DNA of 64,000 bases, taken from Rufibacter sp. XAAS-G3-1. Lineage in GTDB: Bacteria > Bacteroidota > Bacteroidia > Cytophagales > Hymenobacteraceae. Positions 52,936 to 61,405 of the stretch are shown here, piece by piece. Positions within the stretch are counted from its first letter, which is position 1; each line of letters opens with the position of its first letter. A program made the position numbers and the translations under genes. The stretch is from positions 1 to 64,000 of the forward strand of contig NZ_JABFAM010000004.1 of the NCBI RefSeq assembly GCF_013623775.1, read 5' to 3'. A model generated the notes under the pieces. The model ran no database searches, was not told where the DNA came from, and saw only the letters and a list, made by a program, of their open reading frames with translations.

Positions 52936-53220
52936 ATATCAGGTGCATGCCGTTTGCTGTTTTCTTGGCTTGGCTGCTTGTTGCGTGGGGGCAAGTGCTG
53001 TATTGTTTCATCTTTGGCGGTATGCGCTCACGGCCGCGAGGCCCCGTCTTCCCCTCTCGCACTGCCCTTTCGGCCTGAAAGGTCTATTGCTCTTAGCTAA
53101 TGTTCATCTAGGGCCAAAAGCGAGGCGCGCTCGGGGAAGACTGGAACTGGGGAAAGTGGAACAAGTAACGGAGCAGAAGCCGTGGTGAGAACCCGTAGAG
53201 ACCAGGCATCTCTGTCTCTA
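52936..53220 (-). repeat. Repeat family A, copy 3 (inverted)
   Basis: Reverse complement of the A core, extended at its right end so that it also matches the ACGGGTTCTCACCACGGC start of copy 2. It has one tandem subunit. Confidence 0.8.
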
Positions 53221-53256
53221 TCTACGCATTCCCATCTCCTTAAAGGGCATACTTAC

Positions 53257-53331
53257 TATGGTGCGGAAGATACTTCCGTGACTTTCTATTCGGCAATGGG
53301 CTATGGCACAGAAGTAACTTTCGCACCATAG
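53257..53331. repeat. Imperfect inverted repeat module
   Basis: CTATGGTGCGGAAGATACTT and, 30 nt on, the near-complementary AAGTAACTTTCGCACCATAG. One arm recurs as reverse complement at 6815-6840. Confidence 0.65.
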
Positions 53332-53431
53332 CCCATTTTGGCTCTTGGCGAGTCCTAAGACTATAATCTCGCGCCAAATTCATTTTAGATCACTAAACAA
53401 AACGGCGCATTAGAAAGGTTTTGGAGCAGCG

Positions 53432-53469
53432 CGTTTCAGGCCTATTTTCCCTAAAACAGATGTAAATCG
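53432..53469. repeat. PAL palindrome 37 (weak)
   Basis: CGTTTCAGGCCTATTTTCC / AAAACAGATGTAAATCG. Confidence 0.5.
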
Positions 53470-53565
53470 GCGTTCGCACTTTTGGCTAATCTCCTCACTC
53501 CTACCGCGTACCTTTCCTTTCCGGGTTAAATTACCTTGATTTTCAGGGGAATAAACAACGCGACT

Positions 53566-53597
53566 GTTGCATGCCAAAAAGAAAGATTGTATCTTTG
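53566..53597 (+). promoter_or_regulatory. Promoter of the rplM operon
   Basis: GTTG (53566-53569), 20-nt spacer and TATCTTTG (53590-53597), a near-ideal Bacteroidota promoter, 52 nt before the ATG of rplM. Confidence 0.7.
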
Positions 53598-53649
53598 TGA
53601 CCATTTTCAAGAAAAAGCATACATTTTTTTCACTCGTTAACCATTTACA

Positions 53650-54099
53650 ATGGATCATTTAAGTTATAAGACGCTATCAGTTAATAAGGCGGCCGCTAAC
53701 AAAGGCTGGGTAGTGATAGACGCCGGAGACTCAACCCTTGGCCGTGTGGCCTCTCAAATCGCGATGATTCTTCGCGGTAAGAACAAACCTTCTTTCACGC
53801 CTAACGCCGACTGCGGCGATAGCGTAATCGTGATCAACTCGGACAAAGTTCGGATGACCGGTAAGAAGTGGGACAAGAAAACCTTCGTGACGCACACGGG
53901 CTACCCGGGTGGTCAGCGCACGTTCACTCCGCGTGAGTTGAAGGCCAAGTCTTCTACTTTGTTGGTAGAACGCGCCGTGAAGGGGATGTTGCCAAGAACC
54001 CGTTTGGGCCGTGAGCAATTCCGCAACCTGTTTGTGTACGCCGGTGCAGAGCACCCGCATGAGGCACAACAGCCTGTTACAGTTAAACTTACAAAATAA
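53650..54099 (+). CDS. rplM: 50S ribosomal protein L13
   Basis: 149 residues. WVVIDAGDSTLGRVASQIAMILRGKNKPSF, GDSVIVINSDKVRMTGKKWDKKTF, HTGYPGG and VERAVKGMLPRTRLGREQFRNLFVYAG are the family's conserved segments. L13 binds domain II/VI of 23S rRNA early in 50S assembly. First gene of the rplM-rpsI-rpsB run with a strong promoter; rpsI begins 13 nt after its stop. Confidence 0.97.
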   Translation: MDHLSYKTLSVNKAAANKGWVVIDAGDSTLGRVASQIAMILRGKNKPSFTPNADCGDSVIVINSDKVRMTGKKWDKKTFVTHTGYPGGQRTFTPRELKAKSSTLLVERAVKGMLPRTRLGREQFRNLFVYAGAEHPHEAQQPVTVKLTK

Positions 54100-54112
54100 T
54101 TAAACATATTTA

Positions 54113-54499
54113 ATGGAAGTTCTCAATACATCTGGTAGAAGAAAAACCTCGGTGGCGCGCATCTACATGACGTCAGGGCAAGGGAATATCACTATTAACG
54201 ATAGAGATATCAAGGAATACTTCCCTAGTGAAGTACTGCAAACCATTGTGCAGCAGCCATTGTCGCTGTTGGATCTGGTAGGCAAATACGACATTAAGGC
54301 GAATATCAAAGGCGGTGGCGTAGCCGGTCAGGCAGAAGCCCTTCGTTTGGCTATCACCAAAGCGCTGATAGACGAAAACGCCGAGACCCGTCCGGCCCTG
54401 AAAAAAGAAGGATTCATCACGCGTGACCCCCGCATGGTGGAGCGTAAGAAATTCGGTAAGCGCAAAGCCCGTCGTTCCTTCCAGTTCTCTAAACGTTAA
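54113..54499 (+). CDS. rpsI: 30S ribosomal protein S9
   Basis: 128 residues, standard length. MEVLNTSGRRKTSVARIYM, GQGNITINDRDIKEYFPSE, GGGVAGQAEALRLAITKALI and the basic C-terminal KKFGKRKARRSFQFSKR tail, whose terminal Lys-Arg reaches the P-site tRNA, are all present. It is in the rplM operon, with a 24-nt spacer to rpsB. Confidence 0.97.
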   Translation: MEVLNTSGRRKTSVARIYMTSGQGNITINDRDIKEYFPSEVLQTIVQQPLSLLDLVGKYDIKANIKGGGVAGQAEALRLAITKALIDENAETRPALKKEGFITRDPRMVERKKFGKRKARRSFQFSKR

Positions 54500-54523
54500 T
54501 ATATCATCAGCTGTAAAACTATC

Positions 54524-55285
54524 ATGGCTAATACCACATATAAAGATTTACTGGACGCCGGTGTACACTTTGGTCACCTTACCAGAAAATGGGATCCTAA
54601 AATGGCTCCGTACATTTTCATGGAGAAAAACGGCATCCACATCATTGACCTGAACAAAACCTTAGTGGCTCTTGACGAGGCGACCAACGCTATCAAGCAG
54701 ATCGCGAAGTCAGGACGTAAGATTTTGTTTGTCGCTACCAAGAAACAAGCGCAGGACATAGTAGCAGAAGAGGCAAAACGCCTTAAAATGCCGTATGTGA
54801 CTGACCGTTGGTTAGGTGGTATGTTGACTAACTTCCAGACGGTTCGTAAGTCTTTGAAGAAAATGTCTACCATTGACAAAATGGTGAAAGAAAACACGGC
54901 GTACGCTGCTATGGCGAAACGTGAGCGTTTGATGTTGTCTCGTGAGCGTGAGAAATTGGATCGTGTGTTGGGTGGTATCGCTGACTTGTCCCGTCTCCCG
55001 GCTGCGTTGTTCATTGTAGACGTGAAGCGTGAAGGCATTGCCATCAAAGAAGCACACAAACTGAACTTGCCGGTATTCGCGATTGTAGATACCAACTCTA
55101 ACCCAGAGCTGGTAGACTTCCCAATCCCGGCCAATGATGATGCTTCCAAGTCCATCTCTTTGATCACGTCCCTGATTGGCCGTGCTATTGAAGAAGGTCT
55201 TTCTGAGCGCAAAGTTGACAAAGACGAGACGGAGAAGAAACGTACCGAAGACGAAGGTATCCAGGAGAAAATTGACGCTGAATAA
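54524..55285 (+). CDS. rpsB: 30S ribosomal protein S2
   Basis: 253 residues. DLLDAGVHFGHLTRKWDPKM, IDLNKTLVALDEA, ILFVATKKQAQDIVAEEA, TDRWLGGMLTNFQT and PVFAIVDTNSNPELVDFPIPANDDASKSI define S2. The acidic C-terminal tail (VDKDETEKKRTEDEGIQEKIDAE) is characteristic of Bacteroidota. It is followed by a strong hairpin terminator before tsf, so rpsB and tsf are not simply one transcript here. Confidence 0.97.
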   Translation: MANTTYKDLLDAGVHFGHLTRKWDPKMAPYIFMEKNGIHIIDLNKTLVALDEATNAIKQIAKSGRKILFVATKKQAQDIVAEEAKRLKMPYVTDRWLGGMLTNFQTVRKSLKKMSTIDKMVKENTAYAAMAKRERLMLSREREKLDRVLGGIADLSRLPAALFIVDVKREGIAIKEAHKLNLPVFAIVDTNSNPELVDFPIPANDDASKSISLITSLIGRAIEEGLSERKVDKDETEKKRTEDEGIQEKIDAE

Positions 55286-55310
55286 GCTTCTCATCTCTTT
55301 ATAAGCGTGT

Positions 55311-55361
55311 AAAAGAAACTGAACATTAGGAAGCGTAGCCCCTGATGTTCAGTTTCTTTTT
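55311..55361 (+). terminator. Terminator between rpsB and tsf
   Basis: AAAAGAAACTGAACAT pairs perfectly with ATGTTCAGTTTCTTTT, 18-nt loop, then TAACC. It could also attenuate readthrough into tsf. Confidence 0.85.
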
Positions 55362-55436
55362 AACCAATTAGGTGTCACTTCTCTGTGGCCCTCCTTCCAG
55401 TAAAACTTATTAACCGTATTTCTTAATAAAAGAACA

Positions 55437-56270
55437 ATGGCTATTACAGCACAAGATGTAAACAGACTTCGTCAGGAAACTGGCGCGGGTATGATGGATT
55501 GCAAGAAAGCTTTAACAGAAGCAAACGGCGATTTTGAGAACGCCAAAGATATCCTGCGCAAGCAAGGTCAAAAAATTGCCAGCAAGCGCGCTGACAACGC
55601 CACTTCTGAAGGAGCGGTTTTGACGCAAGTAAACGCCGAAGGCACCGTAGGTAAAGTAATCGCATTAGCGTGCGAAACCGAGCCGGTATCTAAAGTAGAA
55701 GATTTCAAAAACCTGGCCCAAACTGTATTGGCCGCTGCCGTTGCGAACACATCTGGCACCAAGGAAGACTTATTGGCTACCCCACAAGCCGATGGCCGCT
55801 CGCTGCAAGACCACATCACTGACCTGATGGGTAAGATTGGCGAGAAAATTGACGTAGTTTCTTACGAGACGGTCTCTGCCGAGAAAGTAGTTGCCTACAA
55901 CCACTCTAATGGTAAATTGGGGGTATTGGTTGGCTTAACCAACACGGGCGGTAAAGAAGTAACCGAGATTGGGAAAGACGTGGCGATGCAGATTGCGGCC
56001 ATGAAACCAATTGCCGTTGACAAAGATGGTGTTGATGCCAACACCATTCAACGTGAGATTGAGATTGGAAAAGAGCAGGCCCGTGCCGAAGGCAAACCAG
56101 AAGAAATGCTGGAGAAAATTGCCCAAGGTAAACTGAACAAGTTCTACAAAGAAAGCACTCTGCTGAACCAAGAGTTTGTGAAAGACCCATCTGTGACCAT
56201 TGCTAAATTATTGGATAACACCTCTAAAGGCATGACGGTTACTGAATTCAAACGCGTTGCTATCGGATAA
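55437..56270 (+). CDS. tsf: Elongation factor Ts
   Basis: 277 residues. The N-terminal UBA-like segment TAQDVNRLRQETGAGMMDCKKAL, the DVLRKQ-like DILRKQGQKIASKRADNATSEG with the conserved TxF/TDF-like cleft, and NSNGK-type HSNGKLGVLVGL strands are present; the C-terminal module includes KDPSVTIAKLLDN. EF-Ts recharges EF-Tu with GTP. A terminator after rpsB implies a separate promoter for tsf; none with TAnnTTTG was identified between. Confidence 0.96.
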   Translation: MAITAQDVNRLRQETGAGMMDCKKALTEANGDFENAKDILRKQGQKIASKRADNATSEGAVLTQVNAEGTVGKVIALACETEPVSKVEDFKNLAQTVLAAAVANTSGTKEDLLATPQADGRSLQDHITDLMGKIGEKIDVVSYETVSAEKVVAYNHSNGKLGVLVGLTNTGGKEVTEIGKDVAMQIAAMKPIAVDKDGVDANTIQREIEIGKEQARAEGKPEEMLEKIAQGKLNKFYKESTLLNQEFVKDPSVTIAKLLDNTSKGMTVTEFKRVAIG

Positions 56271-56294
56271 TATCTGAGCACACGCTCCTTTAAG

Positions 56295-56340
56295 AGAAAA
56301 GCCCCGCTGGTACTGTACCGGTGGGGCTTTTCTTTTCTTT
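56295..56340 (+). terminator. tsf terminator
   Basis: AGAAAAGCCCCGCTGGTA pairs with TACCGGTGGGGCTTTTCT (one mismatch); T-run TTTTCTTTT follows. A close relative lies at 57659-57687. Confidence 0.9.
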
Positions 56341-56350
56341 TAGATTATCT

Positions 56351-56656
56351 CCTTCTTGGTTTCTTTGTGCGCTTTGGCCTCTACCTGGAACTTGCTTTTA
56401 TTGAGGGAGATTGGTGGGTGCACGCCTTTTGCTGTTCCCTTGGCTTGGCTGTTTGTTGCGTGGTGCAGGTGCAGTATTGTTTCATCTCTTGCGGTAAGCG
56501 CTCACGGCCGCGAGGCCCCGTCTTCCCCTCCCGCACTGCCCTTTCGGCCTGAGAAATTCTCTTCTCTTAGCTGACGTCTGTGCAGGGCCAAAAGCGAGGC
56601 GCGCTCTGGGAAGACTGGAACTGGGGAAAGTAAGTAAGACCCTTTTTCTATGGCGC
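56351..56656 (-). repeat. Repeat family A, copy 4: left arm of a 306-bp inverted repeat
   Basis: Reads as the near-identical reverse complement of 57910-58214 over its full length, with few substitutions and small indels. The shared ends are CCTTCTTGGTTTCTTTG and CTTTTTCTATGGCGC. Confidence 0.9.
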
Positions 56657-57050
56657 AGATTTATTTGCGTGGCTTAAGATTACCCGAAAAGCAAGTCACG
56701 AAAGTACATTGACCGCTCTTCCAGAGTGGAACTCCCGGATAGCTGAAAAGAGTTTCTCCCTCCTAGATCAGCCTGAGAGGGTTGGGTTCAACTCTCCTCC
56801 GGCTCTTGCTAAGGAGCACCTATCATCTAATAGATTGCCACCATTGTTGTTTTTCTCTTCACTTACTTCTGGTTTTGTAAGCAATCTGCAGGTGAGGCAG
56901 GACTAAATTGACAACCTCGGTGAGGTTTTAAACAGCATTATTTTAATTACGAAATTACTTACTTTTAGGTATTATCCATAAATTTATAGAAATCTGTAAA
57001 CATTATTTTGTAGTAAAGGATTTTTGCACTATATTCGATGAACAAAACAA

Positions 57051-57058
57051 TACCTTTT
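57051..57058 (+). promoter_or_regulatory. Weak -7 box candidate in the AT-rich island
   Basis: TACCTTTT (one mismatch) with TTTG 24 nt earlier (57023-57026). Could drive the small ORF at 57325, about 270 nt on. Confidence 0.25.
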
Positions 57059-57324
57059 AAGGGTGTTTTTGTTTGCAAAATGTTCTAATCAGCTGAAGGT
57101 ATAGCACTTAAGTCTTACTGTATAGTGCGAATGGATGAAAGGGTTTATATTTTTTATGATATTATTTCTATTAGAGCGAACGTTTAGTTCTTTCTTCCTG
57201 TTCAGGAGGGGAATAGAAGAAAAGTAGATTGGTTAAGTCTAGTCAAGAGTTACAAGTTGTTATTGAGGTTGAGTCCTATTTTATCTACAAGCCATATAAT
57301 TTTTAAAACAGAAACCCTTAAGTT

Positions 57325-57477
57325 ATGAAAGCAAAAGCTACCTTCTTGAGTTACATCTCCGCAGAAAAGAGATTAAGAAAAGAGCAGTTAAAATCAAACA
57401 GTGCTAAGAACAGCAATGCACATGGAGAGCAATCTTCTCAACTTGAGAAAAGAGCGTTAATGTCTACGGCTAACTAG
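57325..57477 (+). CDS. Candidate 50-residue small protein
   Basis: ATG to TAG, 50 residues, not recognised. It begins MKAKATFLSYISAEKRLRKE, is basic in its first half, and ends QLEKRALMSTAN with many Ser, Asn and Gln in between. No signal peptide or cysteine. The layout resembles small leader or precursor peptides of Bacteroidota, but no modifying enzyme or transporter gene stands next to it. It lies in an AT-rich segment between inverted repeats and upstream of a good terminator at 57659. Codon use differs from the housekeeping genes. Real expression is unproven. Confidence 0.4.
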   Translation: MKAKATFLSYISAEKRLRKEQLKSNSAKNSNAHGEQSSQLEKRALMSTAN

Positions 57478-57658
57478 TCAATCTTAGTTCAGCAGTAGAA
57501 AAAGTGCCTAAATAGAAAATCAATAATATTACAAAAAGAATCTCTATAGCTACAATTTATACTATCTAAGTTAGAGTCGTGCTTTCCATTTGTAGGTTCA
57601 AAAGCTATGCTTGAAAGGTACTCTTATATTTATTTAAATTAAAAATCGAATCAAAGAG

Positions 57659-57695
57659 AAGCCCCGCTGATTGTATCGGCGGGGCTTTCATTTTA
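57659..57695 (+). terminator. Terminator after the small ORF
   Basis: AAGCCCCGC-TGAT pairs with ATCG-GCGGGGCTT, followed by TCATTTT. Nearly the same stem as the tsf terminator. Confidence 0.75.
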
Positions 57696-57836
57696 TGAGG
57701 TGTGTTCAACAAGCGTAAATACAGAAGACTATTCTCTTTTTCACTGAAGTCTTGATTTTTGACTTGTTTTCAAAAAAGGAAGCCAATACCGCAATTGAAT
57801 GATAGGTGCGCCTTAGCAGGAAATTAGTGGAAAGCC

Positions 57837-57900
57837 AGAACCCACCCCTTCCCCTCCGAGGAGGGGAATACGCCTTTGCAGGGGATAAGAGGCATTGCAA
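57837..57900 (+). repeat. GGAGGGG module
   Basis: GAACCCACCCC...CTCCGAGGAGGGGAATAC...CTTTGCAGGGGATA. Also present at 32418-32485 and 43873-43925, each just upstream of family A on the same strand. Confidence 0.75.
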
Positions 57901-57909
57901 CCAATAACC

Positions 57910-58214
57910 GCGCCATAGAAAAAGGGTCTTACTTACTTTCCCCAGTTCCAGTCTTCCCCGAGCGCGCCTCGCTTTTGGCCCTGCACAGACGTCAGCTAAG
58001 AGAAGAGAATTTCCCAGGCCGAAAGGGCAGTGCGGGAGGGGAAGGCGGGGCCCCGCGGCCGTGAGCGCTTACCGCCAGAGATGAAACAATACTGCACCTG
58101 CACCCACACTAAAAGCAGCCAAGCCAAGGGAACAGCAAAAGGCGTGCACCCACCAATCTCCCTAAGGAAGCAAGTTCCAGGTAGAGGCCAAAGCGCACAA
58201 AGAAACCAAGAAGG
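57910..58214 (+). repeat. Repeat family A, copy 5: right arm of the inverted repeat
   Basis: Direct-orientation copy with one tandem subunit and the complete tail CTCCCTAAGGAAGCAAGTTC. Confidence 0.9.
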
Positions 58215-58454
58215 GGATCAATCTTAAAGAATAGGAAGAAGTCTACAGGTAAAATCTACGCCCTAATTCGTCTTGTACATTCACTTGATATTCTTAAAAG
58301 GAAGCTCACCTACCAGCAAACCAACTCAGCAGTTCCTGAGAATTCCCTGCTGAAACTGTTTCTTCTGAGGAATAGCAGGCGTAGAACCTGTTTAGAGTTT
58401 CCATTCACCGGCAGTTAATACAATTCCTCTGGGCAAGCATCCGTTTATACTTTT

Positions 58455-58490
58455 GTTTTTAGGCTATTTTTACAGAAACAGGCCTGAAAC
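58455..58490. repeat. PAL palindrome 38
   Basis: GTTTTTAGGCTATTTTTAC / AGAAACAGGCCTGAAAC, about 25 nt beyond the NDH-2 terminator hairpin. Confidence 0.6.
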
Positions 58491-58509
58491 TCTAAACAGC
58501 CTCTTAGAA

Positions 58510-58541
58510 AACAAAAGAGGCCTGCTTGGTAGCAGGCCTCC
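58510..58541 (-). terminator. Terminator of the NDH-2 gene
   Basis: GAGGCCTGCT, TGGT loop, perfect complement; on the minus strand followed by TTTTGTTTT. Confidence 0.85.
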
Positions 58542-58569
58542 AAAAGGCAACAGGGCTTTTTTAGAAGAG

Positions 58570-59916
58570 TCAATCCAAATCGGCTTGTTGTCTCACAAAC
58601 TCCTGTCCGGCAATATCATCTTTCCGGAGGAAAGGCCGAATGATTAAGCGTGTTCCGTTCTCATAGGTAAAGAACCTATACACCCAGTTGGCCAGCACAA
58701 TCAACTTATTCCTGAACCCGATGAGGTAGTAAACGTGCACAAAGAGCCAAGCCATCCAGGCGATGAAGCCTTTCAGGTGCATGTTCTTGGGCAGATCAGC
58801 TACCGCCCTGTTTCTACCTATAATGGCCAGTGACCCTTTGTCAAGATACTCAAAGGGCACCAGCGGCTCGTTCCGGAGAATGCGCTGTAGGTTCTTGGCC
58901 AGGTGTTTCCCTTGCTGAATAGCGGGCTGGGCCACGCCCGGGTGCCCCCTTGGGTATTTTTCGGTCTTCATGAACGCAATATCCCCAAGGGCAAAAACAT
59001 CTGAGAAGCCATTCACCTGGTTAAAGGTGTTCACCAGATAGCGCCCTCTGTCACTCACCTCGGGCGGCAGCCCCGCAATCTGAGCGCCAGCAACGCCCGC
59101 CGCCCAGATTAAGGTTTGGGTTCTGATCTGCTCCCCTCCTTTGAAAGTCACCACCTGGCCATCATAAGACTCCACCAACGTGTTTAACTTGATGTTGATG
59201 CCCATTTCCTCCAGGTAGCGCTTGGTGGTGGCACTTGACTCAGGAGACATAGGGGGCAAGACGCGGTCTAGCCCTTCTACCAGGTAGATGTTCATCAGGC
59301 TGAAGTCCATGCCCGGGTAATCGCCTGGCAGCACGTGCTTCCGCATTTCGGCCAGGGCACCGGCCAGTTCCACCCCGGTTGGGCCACCGCCCACAATCAC
59401 AATGTTGAGCAGGCTTTGCCGCACGAGCGGGTCTTTGATCATGTTGGCCTGCTCAAACGACTGCAAAAGCTGGCTGCGGAGGTTAAGCGCGTCGGGCACC
59501 TGCTTGAGCGGGAACGCATACTGTTTGATCTGCTCATTCCCGAAGTAATTGGACTTGGTTCCGGTGGCAATGACCACAAAATCATACGCCAGATCGCCTA
59601 CCAGCGTAGAGACGGTCTTAGTGGCCGGATTGACGCCCGTCACTTTCACCTGCCGGAAGTGGAAGTCTTCGTACTCTTCGTCAAACATTTTGCGGAGCGG
59701 CTCAGCAATGGCATCCGGCTCCAGACCAGCGGTGGCTACCTGGTATAGAAGAGGCCAGAAACCGTGGTAATTCTGCCGGTCAAACAACACCACCTGAAAC
59801 TCTTTTCCGGGTAATTTCTTAGCCAGGTTCACTCCCCCAAAACCACCGCCAATGATTACCACCCGCGGTTTTCTGGTGTCTGGTATATTTAAAGAAAGCT
59901 CTTTTAAATGAAGCAT
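58570..59916 (-). CDS. ndh: Type II NADH:quinone oxidoreductase (NDH-2)
   Basis: 448 residues. The FAD-binding GGGFGG is at 23-28 (VVIIGGGFGGVNLAKKL), the NAD-binding motif IVGGGPTGVELAGALAE near 170-186, and the family motif GFSDVFALGDIAF with the AQPAIQQGKHLAKN helix near 300-330. The hydrophobic, aromatic end (FIAWMAWLFVHVYYLIGFRNKLIVLANWVYRFF) is the amphipathic membrane anchor. It oxidises NADH and reduces menaquinone without pumping protons. Single gene with its own terminator; plain name ndh is used for the family. Confidence 0.92.
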   Translation of the reverse strand: MLHLKELSLNIPDTRKPRVVIIGGGFGGVNLAKKLPGKEFQVVLFDRQNYHGFWPLLYQVATAGLEPDAIAEPLRKMFDEEYEDFHFRQVKVTGVNPATKTVSTLVGDLAYDFVVIATGTKSNYFGNEQIKQYAFPLKQVPDALNLRSQLLQSFEQANMIKDPLVRQSLLNIVIVGGGPTGVELAGALAEMRKHVLPGDYPGMDFSLMNIYLVEGLDRVLPPMSPESSATTKRYLEEMGINIKLNTLVESYDGQVVTFKGGEQIRTQTLIWAAGVAGAQIAGLPPEVSDRGRYLVNTFNQVNGFSDVFALGDIAFMKTEKYPRGHPGVAQPAIQQGKHLAKNLQRILRNEPLVPFEYLDKGSLAIIGRNRAVADLPKNMHLKGFIAWMAWLFVHVYYLIGFRNKLIVLANWVYRFFTYENGTRLIIRPFLRKDDIAGQEFVRQQADLD

Positions 59917-60068
59917 ATTCAGTTAGCTAGAGGTTTACTTAGAGCCTTGTCTGCGCTTGGGACTCTGTATTATCAATAGACTTATACTGACTTTCCAGTA
60001 TATAAGATATTCTATTTATTGAGAAGTTTAACTTAAAGGCCTTTTCCGTAAATTCCCTAAAGCAAAAA

Positions 60069-60110
60069 GGCGTTTTGGGGCTGTTTTAGGTAAAACAGCC
60101 CCAAAACGCC
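60069..60110. repeat. PAL palindrome 39 (perfect, 19-bp arms)
   Basis: GGCGTTTTGGGGCTGTTTT and exact complement around AGGT. It lies 37 nt from the esterase stop codon on the minus strand. Confidence 0.9.
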
Positions 60111-60146
60111 CTGGGTACAAAACTGAGGGGTACGTTGCGCCTAGCC

Positions 60147-61031
60147 TTATCTGTGGAAGCTATCACCCACAAACTTCAAGACTTCTGGCAGAGCGGTACG
60201 CCAGTAAGACCAGGTATGTCCGCCGTCCCTAACCCTGAATTCATGCGGAATCCGGCGGTCTATCATGGCGGCGTGCAAGGCCATGTTGCCTTTGATCAGG
60301 AAATCGTCGTCACCGCAGTCAAGGTAGTACTTCACTTTCTTGAGTGAGTCTGCGGGAGTGGTCTCCACCATCTTTAGAATGGAGTTCTGGTACCAGTGCG
60401 TGCTCAGGCGTTCTTGTCCCTTGGGGTACGGCCCGTAGATACCCGCAAAGGTTCTGTTGTAATTGTCTTCCGGCATGTTCCTGAATTCTTCATCGGTGAA
60501 GACGGCAGAGCTCAGGGGAGCGGCGGCCGAAAACAACCCGGGGTGTTTCATGGCCATGATGAGCGTGCCGTAGCCGCCCATGGAAAGCCCGGCCACGGCC
60601 CTGGATTCTCTGCTGCTGCGCGTGCGGTACTCTTTGTCAATGTAGGGGATGAATTCTCTCACGAAGAAGTCCTCAAACTTCACTTTGCCGTCTGCGCTGT
60701 TCACGTACCAGGTCACGCCTGCGTCTGGCATCACAATGAGCATAGGCGGAATCTGCCCGGCCTGCATCAGCCGGTCAGCAATGAGATGGGCCTCCCCAAA
60801 CTGCGTCCAGCCGGTTTCATCATCGGTGTAGCCGTGCAGCAGATACAGCACCGGGTAGCGGCGGTTAGATTTCTCGTAGTCTGAGGGCAGGTACACAGAG
60901 TACTTCACGTCCTGCCCAAGAATTTTGCTTTTGGTTTTCAGGCTTTCTCTTAACGTACCTTGCTGAGCCATGGCCTGCCATGAAAGAAGCAGGAAAAGCG
61001 AGAGGAAAAGTTTGCGCATGGGGCGTTTCAT
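60147..61031 (-). CDS. Esterase D / FrmB-like alpha/beta hydrolase, exported
   Basis: 294 residues counted from the ATG at 61031; the next ATG at 61019 (MRKLFLSLF) gives an equally good signal peptide ending MAQQ. The sequence VYLPSDYEKSNRRYPVLYLLHGYTDDETGW, the nucleophile Ser150 in AGLSMGGYGTLIMA, an acidic DCGDDDF and the final His in GGHTWSYWR form the usual esterase triad. Related exported enzymes act on feruloyl or acyl sugar esters, others are S-formylglutathione hydrolases; the signal peptide favours a periplasmic or surface role. The frame's further extension has no support. Confidence 0.88.
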   Translation of the reverse strand: MKRPMRKLFLSLFLLLSWQAMAQQGTLRESLKTKSKILGQDVKYSVYLPSDYEKSNRRYPVLYLLHGYTDDETGWTQFGEAHLIADRLMQAGQIPPMLIVMPDAGVTWYVNSADGKVKFEDFFVREFIPYIDKEYRTRSSRESRAVAGLSMGGYGTLIMAMKHPGLFSAAAPLSSAVFTDEEFRNMPEDNYNRTFAGIYGPYPKGQERLSTHWYQNSILKMVETTPADSLKKVKYYLDCGDDDFLIKGNMALHAAMIDRRIPHEFRVRDGGHTWSYWRTALPEVLKFVGDSFHR

Positions 61032-61405
61032 CTTGTAAGTGACCTTTCTGGCAGGAGTAGCCGGAGTTTGCATGCGCCAAGTATAGTATCTTTCTGCCGA
61101 TTCTCCTCTATTTTCATGTAAAAACAAGCAATAGGCCCCAAAAACCACCTGAACTGCGAAAAGACCTTTACCAACTGAAAAAGATGGCTTGTCTCTGGCA
61201 AGAACTTACCGCCGCTGGCAACTCTGCCCCAACTCTTCCCAGGGGTAACTCTTCTCTAATAAATTCCAGCAACTACGCGGCCATGGACAGTACGGTTCTA
61301 AGGTTATTGGATAGGCCTTCAAAGTAATGATTTCCCTCGCTCGCGTCCCGCGAGCGAGTGCCCTTATTCTGTTTTAGTTTATCATTGCTTCTTCAGAACT
61401 ATCAA
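61032..61405. other. Intergenic region upstream of the esterase
   Basis: Plain sequence with no promoter box that I would trust; family C copy 2 occupies its right end. The open frames seen are not coding. Confidence 0.5.
61331..61395 (-). repeat. Repeat family C, copy 2
   Basis: Perfect CTCGCTCGCG/TCC/CGCGAGCGAG hairpin plus a T-rich flank (CTTATTCTGTTTTAGTTTAT) like that at 29811-29845. Its hairpin ends 48 nt from the SelW-like stop codon, as in the PAP2 copy. Confidence 0.75.

Larger units (their letters stand above)
52841..53649. other. Intergenic region with family A copy 3 and the rplM promoter
   Basis: AT-rich start (52860-52935), family A copy 3 in inverted orientation, an imperfect palindrome with GGTGCGGAAG arms at 53257-53331, a degenerate family B palindrome at 53341-53378, PAL 37 and the rplM promoter. 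No gene. Confidence 0.65.
56341..58569. other. 2.2 kb gene-poor island with inverted family A copies
   Basis: Composed of family A copy 4 (inverted), an AT-rich middle part (56657-57909) holding a 50-codon ORF and a second terminator, then the GGAGGGG module, family A copy 5 and PAL 38. Apart from the small ORF no gene is convincing. Confidence 0.75.
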
